The notes under the pieces: generated by a model
What the model saw: only the letters and a program-made list of their open reading frames with translations
Database searches by the model: none
Told to the model about the DNA's origin: nothing
In this document: positions 48,920 to 57,653 of the stretch, piece by piece
How positions within the stretch are numbered: position 1 is the stretch's first letter
How the letters are laid out: each line of letters opens with the position of its first letter
Translations under genes and position numbers: made by a program
Source of the DNA: an uncultured Glaciecola sp.
GTDB lineage: Bacteria > Pseudomonadota > Gammaproteobacteria > Enterobacterales > Alteromonadaceae
Reading direction: 5' to 3'
Assembly: GCF_937770335.1 (NCBI RefSeq)
Contig: NZ_CALJHY010000002.1
Span: 426,629-490,628 of the forward strand
Length of the DNA: 64,000 nt

Positions 48920-50140
48920 ATGCGCTTTTCCTTAATCCCGTCTCTGCCTATATCAGCGTTTATTGGTTTACGATATTCAAAAACATCTAATAAACGCAGC
49001 TTTATTTCTTTCATCAATTTGTTCTCAGTGGTTGGGATAGCACTTGGAGTTGCTTCATTAATTGCAGTACTTTCGGTTATGAATGGCTTAGAAGGGCAAC
49101 TAAAACAGAAAATTTTAGGCATTTTACCGCATATAGTCGTGGACAATAAAGGGCCTATATTGTTGCCGCAATCTTTACAGGAGCAGGTATTAGCAAGTAC
49201 AGATTTTGTGGAACAAGAAGTCATTGTGCAATCAAGTCACTTAATTAAAGGACTATTTTTGCAAGGTATCGATACTTCTGCGGAAAAACGTCATTCTATT
49301 ATCGCTCAAAACGTAATTGCCGGTGAATGGGATGCTTTACAAAGCGGCAGCTTTAATGTGCTCATCAGCCAGTCGCTTGCGAACCAACTGCGTGTTTCTA
49401 TCGGCCAGCGGTTACGCGTAATGAGTCCATCGGCCAGCACCTATACTCCGCTAGGACGAATGCCTAGTCAACGCCTAGTAACAGTTGCGGGGCTGTTTCA
49501 ATTGGATTCAGAAGCTGACGATAAAGTAATGCTGATGAACATAAATGATGTTGCTAAGCTGTCACGCAAGCGAGATCTGGCTTTTGCAGGAACGCGCTTA
49601 TATTTGAATGACGCTTTTCAATATCAGGCTATTGTGGATGAACTGGACAAACAAGGTCTGAAATATGCCACATGGCGCGAAAGGCAGGGGCCTCTTTTCG
49701 ATGCAGTTGGTATGGAAAAAAACATGATGTCGCTAATGCTTTTTCTAATTATAGCAGTGGCGGCTTTCAATATAGTCTCTGCGTTGGTAATGGTAGTCAC
49801 GGAAAAAACCCATGATATCGCTATACTGCAAACGCAAGGTTTAGTGCCAACAGACGTCATGCTGATTTTTATTCTTAATGGCATTTTTAATGGTATTAAA
49901 GGAGTCATATCGGGTGTTGCTATTGGCTTGCTATTGGTGTTTTTCTTGAATGACATTTTAGGCTTGCTCGGTTCAGCTCTGGCTTTTGGTTCTAATGGTT
50001 CCGGTTTGCCTATCGATATGAAACTGTCTGAAATTGTCATAATTTCTTCTGGTTCACTCGGTCTTTGTATACTTGCTACTCTTTATCCAGCTTACAAAGC
50101 GGCCTCTATTAAACCTGCAAATAGCTTACAAACACAATAG
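48920..50140 (+). CDS. Lipoprotein-releasing ABC transporter permease (LolC/LolE type)
   Basis: 406 residues, four membrane helices flanking a large periplasmic domain. FIGLRYSKTSNKRSFISFIN and VVGIALGVASLIAVLSVMNG at the N-terminus, then three C-terminal helices (FLIIAVAAFNIVSALVMVV with EKTHDIAILQTQGL, GSLGLCILATLYPAYKAASI). Extracts lipoproteins from the inner membrane with ATPase LolD. Unusually no lolD and no second permease follow; the next gene is a phosphoribosyltransferase. Confidence 0.9.
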   Translation: MRFSLIPSLPISAFIGLRYSKTSNKRSFISFINLFSVVGIALGVASLIAVLSVMNGLEGQLKQKILGILPHIVVDNKGPILLPQSLQEQVLASTDFVEQEVIVQSSHLIKGLFLQGIDTSAEKRHSIIAQNVIAGEWDALQSGSFNVLISQSLANQLRVSIGQRLRVMSPSASTYTPLGRMPSQRLVTVAGLFQLDSEADDKVMLMNINDVAKLSRKRDLAFAGTRLYLNDAFQYQAIVDELDKQGLKYATWRERQGPLFDAVGMEKNMMSLMLFLIIAVAAFNIVSALVMVVTEKTHDIAILQTQGLVPTDVMLIFILNGIFNGIKGVISGVAIGLLLVFFLNDILGLLGSALAFGSNGSGLPIDMKLSEIVIISSGSLGLCILATLYPAYKAASIKPANSLQTQ

Positions 50141-50268
50141 GCGCTATAATTAACCTTAATCTGTGATGGCTAAATTGTTTGTTTCAAAATCAAGCGACTA
50201 GTTATTAATAAATTAGCGTCCATACACAATCATTCAATTTATTTACACCTGAAAAGAGAATTTACATT

Positions 50269-50829
50269 TTGAGTAAAAATTACATCAGCTCACAATCACT
50301 GCTAGAAGACAGCTTTCGTCTAGCCGCTAAAGTTTTTAACGATGGATTTCGTCCTGATTTTATTATTGGAATTTGGCGAGGCGGAGCGCCAATAGGCATC
50401 GCGGTTCAGGAGTTTTTCGAATACAAAAATACGCCAACAGACCACATTGCAGTTAGAACATCGTCATATTACGGGATTAACAAGCAATCAAAAGAAATTA
50501 AAGTACACGGTCTCCATTATCTGATTGAGAATGCTAATGCTGGTGACAGCTTATTGATTGTAGATGACGTGTTTGATTCTGGACGCAGTGTAGAAGCATT
50601 AACCAAGCAAATTGAGGTATTGATGCGCTTAAATACGCCGAAAGAGATTAGGATTGCTACTCCTTGGTATAAGCCGGCCAATAACAAAACGGGTATCGTG
50701 CCCGACTACTATGTTAATGAAAGTGATGAATGGTTAGTATTTCCGCATGAACTGGCTGGTTTGACAAAAGAAGAAATTAGGGAAGGTAAGTCAGAATTAT
50801 CTAATATCCTGGATGTTATTTTTGATTAA
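50269..50829 (+). CDS. Purine-type phosphoribosyltransferase
   Basis: 186 residues. PRPP-binding motif SLLIVDDVFDSGRSVEAL and N-terminal FIIGIWRGGAPIGIAVQEFF. The KPANNKTGIVPDYYVNESDE segment with WLVFPHE matches the hypoxanthine/guanine phosphoribosyltransferase-like subfamily, salvage of a purine base. TTG start at 50269 with AAGAGA upstream. Exact base specificity is not readable from the sequence. Confidence 0.82.
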   Translation: MSKNYISSQSLLEDSFRLAAKVFNDGFRPDFIIGIWRGGAPIGIAVQEFFEYKNTPTDHIAVRTSSYYGINKQSKEIKVHGLHYLIENANAGDSLLIVDDVFDSGRSVEALTKQIEVLMRLNTPKEIRIATPWYKPANNKTGIVPDYYVNESDEWLVFPHELAGLTKEEIREGKSELSNILDVIFD

Positions 50830-50933
50830 AGCATAAAAAGAATATGTTTTTTTGAACGATGTTTATTCGTTTTAGCTAACGTGTTGCTGGCTTGCTTAGT
50901 TACTAGTTGAGGTGTGATTAATTTACGCATTTG

Positions 50934-50971
50934 TTTATAAATGCAGTATTTATAAATGCAGTATTTATAAA
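50934..50971. repeat. 15-bp tandem repeat
   Basis: TTTATAAATGCAGTA occurs twice head-to-tail (50934-50948, 50949-50963), then a third partial copy TTTATAAA. It lies between two convergent genes, next to the hairpin at 50975-51007. Confidence 0.75.
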
Positions 50972-50974
50972 GAG

Positions 50975-51007
50975 AACGACAATGGTTTATCAAAAATCAT
51001 TGTCGTT
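50975..51007. terminator. Hairpin between convergent genes
   Basis: Perfect 10-bp stem AACGACAATG/CATTGTCGTT with a 13-nt loop, no long T run. Sits between the phosphoribosyltransferase and the CbiM-like gene and probably ends both transcripts. Confidence 0.55.
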
Positions 51008-51036
51008 TGTACAGATATTGCAGTTAAATAAAATGC

Positions 51037-51681
51037 TTACTTACCATCGATATAGAACTTGTCGTGAAAGGTATAAACCCACTGTGGCTTGTGTATAACC
51101 AACGACGTTATAGTGAAACCATTAAAAAAGGCTTCTGAGAATAGGAGTAGAGGAATGAGTAACACATAGTTATTGAAAATAACGTCCCAGCCCAAATCAG
51201 TATCTAATTGAAAGTAGCCTGCCATTGCAATGATTTTTAAGGAAACAGTAATTGCTCCGGGGAAAAAGGCACACACGAAAATATAAACGAATAAGTGCTT
51301 GGGTAATTTGTGAAATGACCAACTAAAAATGGCATAGGTGACGGATATCGGGAGTAATGTGCCTAACAACCAGTTAATGCCTAACATAGAGAATTTCTCG
51401 TACCCTACAATAGTAATGCCTAGCAAGACGAAGCTTGACGATATTATGGCCCATCTAAACCCTAATATAAGAGTCAGTGAGGTTAGCCAAATGAAGTGGA
51501 CCTGCAGTTCATCAACGATACCGACACGAAAAATCCAAAGGACGAACACGGCTGCGCTCGCACCAAAAAAACGGTGTTGAAAAGCACTGTCATCGACTAG
51601 TTGCTTGAAATCAGTGTTTTTAATGATGATAGCTAAGCCTATGATGCTGGCTATCGCTCCTAATACTTGTAATTCAGTCAT
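51037..51681 (-). CDS. Energy-coupling factor (CbiM-like) permease
   Basis: 214 residues with six or seven hydrophobic helices. VDELQVHFIWLTSLTLILGF followed by RWAII and the helix GAITVSLKIIAMAGY recall the gammaproteobacterial CbiM-like branch of the cobalt/nickel ECF permeases (PF01891). No CbiN, CbiQ or CbiO partner is adjacent. Its ATG overlaps the end of a small CPxC-containing ORF by 8 nt, so translation is probably coupled. Confidence 0.7.
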   Translation of the reverse strand: MTELQVLGAIASIIGLAIIIKNTDFKQLVDDSAFQHRFFGASAAVFVLWIFRVGIVDELQVHFIWLTSLTLILGFRWAIISSSFVLLGITIVGYEKFSMLGINWLLGTLLPISVTYAIFSWSFHKLPKHLFVYIFVCAFFPGAITVSLKIIAMAGYFQLDTDLGWDVIFNNYVLLIPLLLFSEAFFNGFTITSLVIHKPQWVYTFHDKFYIDGK

Positions 51682-51802
51682 GCTTACTCGGAATAGATTG
51701 GCAAATTGGGCAAGTGAGGAGGAGGGGCTGTTCGTTTATGACCGCTGGCAACAGGTGGAGCAGGGTACAAATAGAACCGATATTGTAAAAAACAATTTTC
51801 AT
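51674..51802 (-). CDS. Small exported CPxC peptide coupled to the CbiM-like permease
   Basis: 42 residues from ATG 51802: a short hydrophobic signal-like segment (MKIVFYNIGSICTLLHLLPA) followed by EQPLLLTCPICQSIPSKHD. The Cys-Pro-Ile-Cys pair after the hydrophobic part, plus a nearby Cys, His and Asp, could bind a metal. The stop overlaps the ATG of the permease (8-nt overlap) and a weak AAGAGA precedes the start. I know no family for it; it might be a degraded form of a longer partner protein. Confidence 0.45.
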   Translation of the reverse strand: MKIVFYNIGSICTLLHLLPAVINEQPLLLTCPICQSIPSKHD

Positions 51803-51919
51803 TTTATTATTATTCTCTTTAATCATTGGGAAATTAATAGTTAATACCGTTATTATACGGTGATCGGTTTAATATTGATTGTGTATTTTAAAACTAACCA
51901 AATAATCTGAAGGGCTTAC

Positions 51920-53716
51920 GTGTTCAAAAATCAATTTCCATTTTTTATAAACAAACCTGAACAGGTCTATTTGGATAGTGCTGCAACTACACAGAAACAT
52001 CAATCGGTAATTCAAGCAGTCAATGACTATCATTGTTTGTCGAGTGCTACAGTTCATCGCAGTGCCTATGCAATTGCGAATGAAGCGACTTTGCTATTTG
52101 AGCAAGCGCGCGATTTAACAGCTCAACTTATTAACAGTCCTACTGCCGAGCAAATCGTGTTCAATAGTGGTGCGACAGAATCCATTAATACGATTGCATC
52201 AGGCCTGCAAAAGAAAATGATAACTGGCAATAAGATATTGATATTGGCTAGTGAACATCATGCCAATATTTTACCTTGGCAGCAATTATCGGCTCGGCTT
52301 GGGCTGAGTATTGAAGTCGTCAATATTTCAGATAAGGGACAATTTACTCAACCTGAATATGCCGCATTGTTGAAACAGCTGAGCTCAGATGTTGCTATTT
52401 TGGCAATGGCTCATGTTTCGAATGCATTAGGCAATATTTATCCGGTAGAAGAGGTCTGTCGTTTGGCAAATCAGCAAAACATATTGACTGTCATTGATGG
52501 TACTCAGGCCATTGCGCATATGTCTGTTGATGTTACCGCAATTAACTGTGATTTTTATGTGTTTAGTGGGCACAAGATGTATGCCCCGACAGGTGTCGGC
52601 GTAATGTATGGGAAAAGAACATTATTGAATGAATTGTTACCACTGCGATTGGGGGGAGAAATGATAACACGCGTTTCATTTACTGACGCGGAGTATCAAG
52701 CACCTCCATTAAAATTTGAAGGTGGAACCCCTAATATTTCAGGCGTTATTGGTTTAGGTGCTGCCGCTACATTTTTGAAGTCAAATATGCATAGCATTCA
52801 ACAGCATGAGATATTACTGTCTAAGTTACTTAGCGATGGTTTGGAAAAGCGACATGACATACGCTTATTCGGTAATGTCTCTGCGCACCTCAACCAGCGC
52901 AATCAAAATGTAGATGAGGTAACGCTGGGGTGCTCAATAGGGTTGCATTCGTTTGTTTTTAGCAATCATCATTTACATGATGTAGCTACGTTAATATATC
53001 AAAAAAATATCGCTGTCAGAGTGGGGCATCATTGTGCAATGCCTTTGATGAATGTGTTAAACATTAATGGCACCATGAGAGTCTCGATTGGTTGTTACAC
53101 TACTGAGCAAGACATTCAGCGCTTTTTCCACGCGTTAGACAATACACTAGCTGAGTTAGACGAGAATGCTGGTTATCAATTAATACCAAAGTCAAAGCAA
53201 CAAGACGTTAACCAGCATACCGATAAAATAAATAACGCTAACTCAATTAGCCATTGCAATGACAACAGCACTGTTGGCAAAGTTACAGAGACACTGCCTA
53301 TTTCATTTAATATAAAACAAGCGAAAGGGTGGGATAATCAATATCGTCAGTTACTCTTGGCAAGTAAAAATCTTAATACACTGCCTGTTGAGATGCGCTT
53401 AAATGAAAATGCAGTATTTGGGTGTGAGTCTGATTTATGGATTGCATACTCTAATGACCAGCTGTGTGCATATTCCCAAAGTAAGATCATTAGAGGTATT
53501 CTTGCCCTTATCTTAGAGAAAGTAATGTACTTAAATACCCCCTTAACTAACAATCATAGGGACCAAAAAAGTACCTCAATTGCGGCTTCTTTTGATTATT
53601 TTGCATATCTGACAGAGTTAAATCTAACTCCTTTTTTCAGTGTCGGTAGACAAGACGGTATCCGAAATGCGATCACAGCGATAAAAGCCAAACTAGCAAT
53701 ACATCATAAAACCTGA
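51920..53716 (+). CDS. Cysteine desulfurase fused to a SufE-like sulfur acceptor
   Basis: 598 residues in two parts. Residues 1-410 are a SufS/CsdA-type class V aminotransferase: YLDSAATTQKHQSVIQAVND, FNSGATESINTIASGL, PLP Lys219 in FSGHKMYAPTGVGVMYG, and catalytic Cys372 in RVGHHCAMPLMNVLNI. A polar linker of about 45 residues follows. Residues about 460-595 match SufE/CsdE, with sulfur-accepting Cys502 in AVFGCESDLWIAYS, then IIRGILALILEKV and LTPFFSVGRQDGIRNAITAI. GTG start with AAGGG 6 nt upstream. The product would mobilise sulfur from cysteine and pass it to its own tail. No suf or isc genes are adjacent. Confidence 0.88.
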   Translation: MFKNQFPFFINKPEQVYLDSAATTQKHQSVIQAVNDYHCLSSATVHRSAYAIANEATLLFEQARDLTAQLINSPTAEQIVFNSGATESINTIASGLQKKMITGNKILILASEHHANILPWQQLSARLGLSIEVVNISDKGQFTQPEYAALLKQLSSDVAILAMAHVSNALGNIYPVEEVCRLANQQNILTVIDGTQAIAHMSVDVTAINCDFYVFSGHKMYAPTGVGVMYGKRTLLNELLPLRLGGEMITRVSFTDAEYQAPPLKFEGGTPNISGVIGLGAAATFLKSNMHSIQQHEILLSKLLSDGLEKRHDIRLFGNVSAHLNQRNQNVDEVTLGCSIGLHSFVFSNHHLHDVATLIYQKNIAVRVGHHCAMPLMNVLNINGTMRVSIGCYTTEQDIQRFFHALDNTLAELDENAGYQLIPKSKQQDVNQHTDKINNANSISHCNDNSTVGKVTETLPISFNIKQAKGWDNQYRQLLLASKNLNTLPVEMRLNENAVFGCESDLWIAYSNDQLCAYSQSKIIRGILALILEKVMYLNTPLTNNHRDQKSTSIAASFDYFAYLTELNLTPFFSVGRQDGIRNAITAIKAKLAIHHKT

Positions 53717-53725
53717 TACTCAAGC

Positions 53726-55066
53726 TCAGCATTGAGTTTGCTTTAACCGCGTTTTCGCTTCAATCCATTGGCTCATATATTTCGCACTATTGATTGTATG
53801 ATGTTGTATTACCTGCCCTAAAAAGTGCTGTTGACGATGTTTGGTTAAGTTTGCACTGATGTGCTGTATACATTGCGTTAACTGCTTGGATTGTAGAGTA
53901 TAGTTAAAAATTGATGAATATAACGGTTTGCTGCGATTGCTGGCTACAGTCCATATGCTCTCATTTGCATATAGTGCAATACACGATTGTATAAAAGAGT
54001 CAGTTGATGATTGGATGTTGTGAATAGCACCAGGCCATAACGCATTTTGCTCAGATGATTTGTTATCCTCATCAGGCTTATTCGCGTCATCAAGAGAGGG
54101 TAGTAACCCCTCTGCACCGATTTCAGTGGTAACCGATGGTGTTTTGCATTGCATAGCATCTACTAACTTTCCTTTAATACCAGCACCAAAGTTTAACGGT
54201 GCCAGTAAAACTCTTGCGTTACCGATGACCTCTTGTGCGTCTTTTGCGTAACCATGTACCAAAAAACCCTGCTGTTTGTTTTCAAGCTGTTTTGCTTTTG
54301 GTGTTAAGTAAGACCCGTACACATGGCAAAAGGCGGTCGGTAGAGCGTGATGTATGGCAGGCCATATTTTTTGCTTTAGGGTGAGAACGGCGTCCCAATT
54401 TGGCGCATGCCTGAAATTACCTATACTAATAAAATCAATTCGCTGTTCATAATTTTTAGCCGTTTTTATTGCTTGTTCAGGAAATAAAAAAGGGCAGTAA
54501 TGGAGCAGTGTCTTGGGAATACCGAAGACTTTTGTGAGCAATTGGCATTCATAATTAGAAAGTAAAATACTGAGGTCACAACGTAAAATTGATGCCAATT
54601 CTCTTTTACAAAGGTCACTATATAAATAGGCGTTAGATTGCTCTGATGTAAGAGAATTTATGGTGTCTTTATTGGTTTTTTTGTATATTTGGTGTCTAGC
54701 ATCACGCAAAAAATGTAGGTCTTCACAATCTAGTATTTTCATGCAATGTGGAGCAGCAGAAGAAACTCGCCATCCAAATTGTTCTTCACTAATAAAGCGA
54801 TCAAAAACACTGATGTCGGGTGCATATTGGTTTACAAAGCTATCAAAACTACTGTCATTTAAGGTAATTGGCTGCTCTTTTACACCCATACTGGATAACG
54901 GTGCTGAATGCTCTGATTTGTCAGCCGCGCAAGCAAAAGTGACTTGGTAGCCATTGGCAATGAATAAATTTATATAACTGAGAATATTTTGCCCAGCTGC
55001 AGTAGAGGTTGGTTCGGGCCATACTAAACCAACAAATAGAACTTTATGACTCGACTGTTCTGACAC
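53726..55066 (-). CDS. Glycosyltransferase (GT-B, group 1-like)
   Basis: 446 residues from GTG 55066 (VSEQSSHKVLFVGLVWPEPT), with AGGTGG 8 nt upstream; the longer frame to 55165 would run through the end of the GGDEF gene. GT-B features: N-terminal Rossmann start (KVLFVGLVWPEPTSTAAGQ), FISIGNFRHAPNWDAV, and the donor site HGYAKDAQEVIGNARVLLAP, LNFGAGIKGKLVDAM, GAEGLLPSLDD. Sugar donor and acceptor unknown. Overlaps the upstream cyclase by 23 nt, so co-translated with it. Confidence 0.78.
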   Translation of the reverse strand: MSEQSSHKVLFVGLVWPEPTSTAAGQNILSYINLFIANGYQVTFACAADKSEHSAPLSSMGVKEQPITLNDSSFDSFVNQYAPDISVFDRFISEEQFGWRVSSAAPHCMKILDCEDLHFLRDARHQIYKKTNKDTINSLTSEQSNAYLYSDLCKRELASILRCDLSILLSNYECQLLTKVFGIPKTLLHYCPFLFPEQAIKTAKNYEQRIDFISIGNFRHAPNWDAVLTLKQKIWPAIHHALPTAFCHVYGSYLTPKAKQLENKQQGFLVHGYAKDAQEVIGNARVLLAPLNFGAGIKGKLVDAMQCKTPSVTTEIGAEGLLPSLDDANKPDEDNKSSEQNALWPGAIHNIQSSTDSFIQSCIALYANESIWTVASNRSKPLYSSIFNYTLQSKQLTQCIQHISANLTKHRQQHFLGQVIQHHTINSAKYMSQWIEAKTRLKQTQC

Positions 55067-56294
55067 AGTTACGTCCACCTTTTTTTGCTCTGTACAATGC
55101 AGAATCTGCTCGTTTAATAGTGGCCTTGAAATCTTTACTACCAAGCAAGCTCTCTGCAATGCCAAAACTACAGGTGACTTTTACAATGTCCTCTTTCACT
55201 GATGCAAACCTTCTATTTTTTGACTCAGATGCCGATTGATTATGCCTAGCATGAATCCGGATCGCCATAGGGTAGACCTCTAATTGGACGCGTAAATCTT
55301 CAATTGTTTCACGTATATCGCCGATCAGTTTACCATCGAATATGAGTGTAAATTCTTCTCCTCCATATCGAAAAGCTCGGGCCCTATATCCGGTTTTTGC
55401 TATCTTACTGGCAACCAGTTTAATTACGTCATCACCCGCATCATGTCCGTATTTATCATTGAATTTTTTGAAGAAATCGATATCTATCATTACAACCGTA
55501 TAGTGATCTGATAGTTCCTCAGAATATTGCGTCAATGATCTTCGTTCAGGAATACCGGTCAGCTCATCATTGAAGGCCATGTTTCGACTACTAACAATAG
55601 CTGATAATAGACAAATAACACTACTGAGGATAGCGAACACAATAATACTTAATGAAGACATATAGACAATAGCTAAGGTCGCTAGAGAAGAAATAGCGAG
55701 TAAATAGATATTATGGACCGACTTAACAAATAAAATAAATAACGTTACTGTACTGATACTAATTAATGCGAGCTGCAGCGGCGAAAACCAAAAGTTTTGA
55801 AAGGGGGATTGCATACCAATACTACTGAACACATGTTCTGTAATATTTAACAAAGGCAGGTCTACTTTGTAAATAACAAAACTAAAAAAGCCCCAAGTTG
55901 CCAAACTACCAAACAGATAAATGACGCTTTTCAGTATTTTGTGAGCGGGTATTTTAATAACACCAAAAACAGGTAGTAAAGTGATGAAAGACAACAAAAT
56001 ATGTTTCGTATCGTTAAGAAATTGAAGGTTGTTATTTACTCCTTCGAAATCAGGAATAATATAAAAGTGTAAGGTGGTGATAAGGGCAATTATGCTCGCT
56101 ACGTAAATCGTTAATGCTTGTCTCATAGCCAAATTTAATATGATAATGAATATCAGACTGATGGACACGTAAGGAACAAGCTCCGCGACTGGAAATGATA
56201 TATATAGCATCGCATTATTGATAATGAACATCATTAAGGGAACAGATAGAATTGCTACGAAGACGATCGGAAGCGTGGTTTTATTTGCCGACAT
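55044..56294 (-). CDS. Membrane diguanylate cyclase (GGDEF)
   Basis: 416 residues: about eight predicted membrane helices in the first 240 residues (no recognised sensor), then DELTGIPERRSLTQYSEEL, VVMIDIDFFKKFNDKYGHDA, and active loop FRYGGEEFTLIF (GGEEF, a functional form), ending SFGIAESLLGSKDF and ADSALYRAKKGGRN. Makes c-di-GMP from GTP at the inner membrane. The downstream glycosyltransferase overlaps its stop. No clear RxxD inhibitory site before the GGEEF. Confidence 0.9.
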   Translation of the reverse strand: MSANKTTLPIVFVAILSVPLMMFIINNAMLYISFPVAELVPYVSISLIFIIILNLAMRQALTIYVASIIALITTLHFYIIPDFEGVNNNLQFLNDTKHILLSFITLLPVFGVIKIPAHKILKSVIYLFGSLATWGFFSFVIYKVDLPLLNITEHVFSSIGMQSPFQNFWFSPLQLALISISTVTLFILFVKSVHNIYLLAISSLATLAIVYMSSLSIIVFAILSSVICLLSAIVSSRNMAFNDELTGIPERRSLTQYSEELSDHYTVVMIDIDFFKKFNDKYGHDAGDDVIKLVASKIAKTGYRARAFRYGGEEFTLIFDGKLIGDIRETIEDLRVQLEVYPMAIRIHARHNQSASESKNRRFASVKEDIVKVTCSFGIAESLLGSKDFKATIKRADSALYRAKKGGRNCVRTVES

Positions 56295-56796
56295 AATACT
56301 TCTTATTTTTAACAGGTTGCATTGTTAAATACCTTTTCCAGCATTTATATTATGCTTTTGGTTTTTATCAATATAATTGCACTAAAATTCAGTGATATCA
56401 GTATATAATTCAGCGCGTTATCTATACTTTATACTTTGCCATCTTTAAACGCACGACAAAAGAGTCAAAAACACACGAAAGTTTCAAAGTATATACGTTG
56501 TAAACGATAAACCTTTTTACTCCAGTTATTTATATTTACAAAACTAAAATGAAACGTTAGACCATAGGATTACAACTAGAAGTTACAGTGATATTAGTCA
56601 ACTCCTTGATACTAATCGATTAATATCTTATTTTTTATGCATTACTATAGATAGTCATTGAAGTAAGAGGCTGATTAGTGTAAAAAATATGAGTGTGGTG
56701 CGGGCGAACTTGTTTTTTAAGGTTTTGTGTAACAGTGTTGTAAACTGATGTTTGTTAATTATCGCCAGAGAACTGAAACTGTACAAAAAGGAAATT
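56295..56796. other. Intergenic region with an AT-rich palindrome
   Basis: About 500 bp between the divergent GGDEF and HDOD genes, AT-rich, no ORF I can support. The strongest structure is the near-perfect 20-bp palindrome GATACTAATCGATTAATATC at 56608-56627, followed by six T, which could be an operator or a weak terminator. Confidence 0.4.
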
Positions 56797-57642
56797 ATGA
56801 ACGCAATTGATTATGCACAAAACGTATCTGAACTGTTCGCTGTGCCAAAAACCGCTGTCAGAGTTAAACGGTTAATAGACGATGACCGGTCTGACGCAAG
56901 CAGCATATCAGCAGTTGTGCAAACTGACCCTGGGTTAGCTGCGCATATTCTCAGAATTGCAAATAGTGCAATCTTTCGCTTTCCGCGAAAAATAGACAAA
57001 TTAACCAGGGCTATCCAAGTCATTGGGACGTCTGCAGTTTATGATTATGCGTTGATATTTGGATTATCTAATGCGTTTAGCAATGAGGAAAGTCAATTTG
57101 TCGACTTGGATAAGTTTTGGGAGCAAAGTGTCAGTTGCGCTATTCTAGCTAGACACTTGGGTTTATTAAAAGGGATCAAATACGCGGATAGATTATTTGT
57201 AAATGGTTTACTGCATAACGTTGGTGAACTGGTAGTGTTAAAGCTGACCCCCGATTTGGCGAAAGATTGTACACGTTTCGACACGCAACTTACCCCCAAA
57301 GAATGTCAATACGATGTGCTTGGATTTACTTATGCTGAAGTTTCGGCTGCATTAGGGCAACAGTGGATGCTGCCTGATTCAATTGTATCCACAATTGCCA
57401 TGCAACATCACGATGATATCGCTGCTGAATCTCTTGAAGTTCGTATTATACAGCTAGCATACGAACTTTCTATTATTAACACGTTCTCACATCACTATAA
57501 TATCGAAACGCATCTACCATCGTTTCTTTATGAACCTCTGAAACTCAGTAGTGATGATATAGAGGAAGCATTAGATAATACTAATTATCAAGTTGAACAA
57601 ATTATTCATCTATTCAACCCTGACACATTTATAATAGCCTGA
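56797..57642 (+). CDS. HDOD-domain signalling protein
   Basis: 281 residues from ATG 56797 with AAGGA 5 nt upstream; the frame is open from 56752. HDOD features: LFAVPKTAVRVKRLIDD, VQTDPGLAAHILRIANSA, LTRAIQVIGTSAVYDYALIF, FVNGLLHNVGELVVLK and SIVSTIAMQHHDD. HDOD proteins are degenerate HD relatives used in signalling, often with c-di-GMP or two-component networks; they normally lack catalysis. Alone, divergent from the membrane cyclase. Confidence 0.85.
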   Translation: MNAIDYAQNVSELFAVPKTAVRVKRLIDDDRSDASSISAVVQTDPGLAAHILRIANSAIFRFPRKIDKLTRAIQVIGTSAVYDYALIFGLSNAFSNEESQFVDLDKFWEQSVSCAILARHLGLLKGIKYADRLFVNGLLHNVGELVVLKLTPDLAKDCTRFDTQLTPKECQYDVLGFTYAEVSAALGQQWMLPDSIVSTIAMQHHDDIAAESLEVRIIQLAYELSIINTFSHHYNIETHLPSFLYEPLKLSSDDIEEALDNTNYQVEQIIHLFNPDTFIIA

Positions 57643-57653
57643 GTTAACAGTAA

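Noticed and set aside
50934..50971. CRISPR or larger tandem array
   Set aside because: Only two and a half copies of a 15-bp unit with no spacers.
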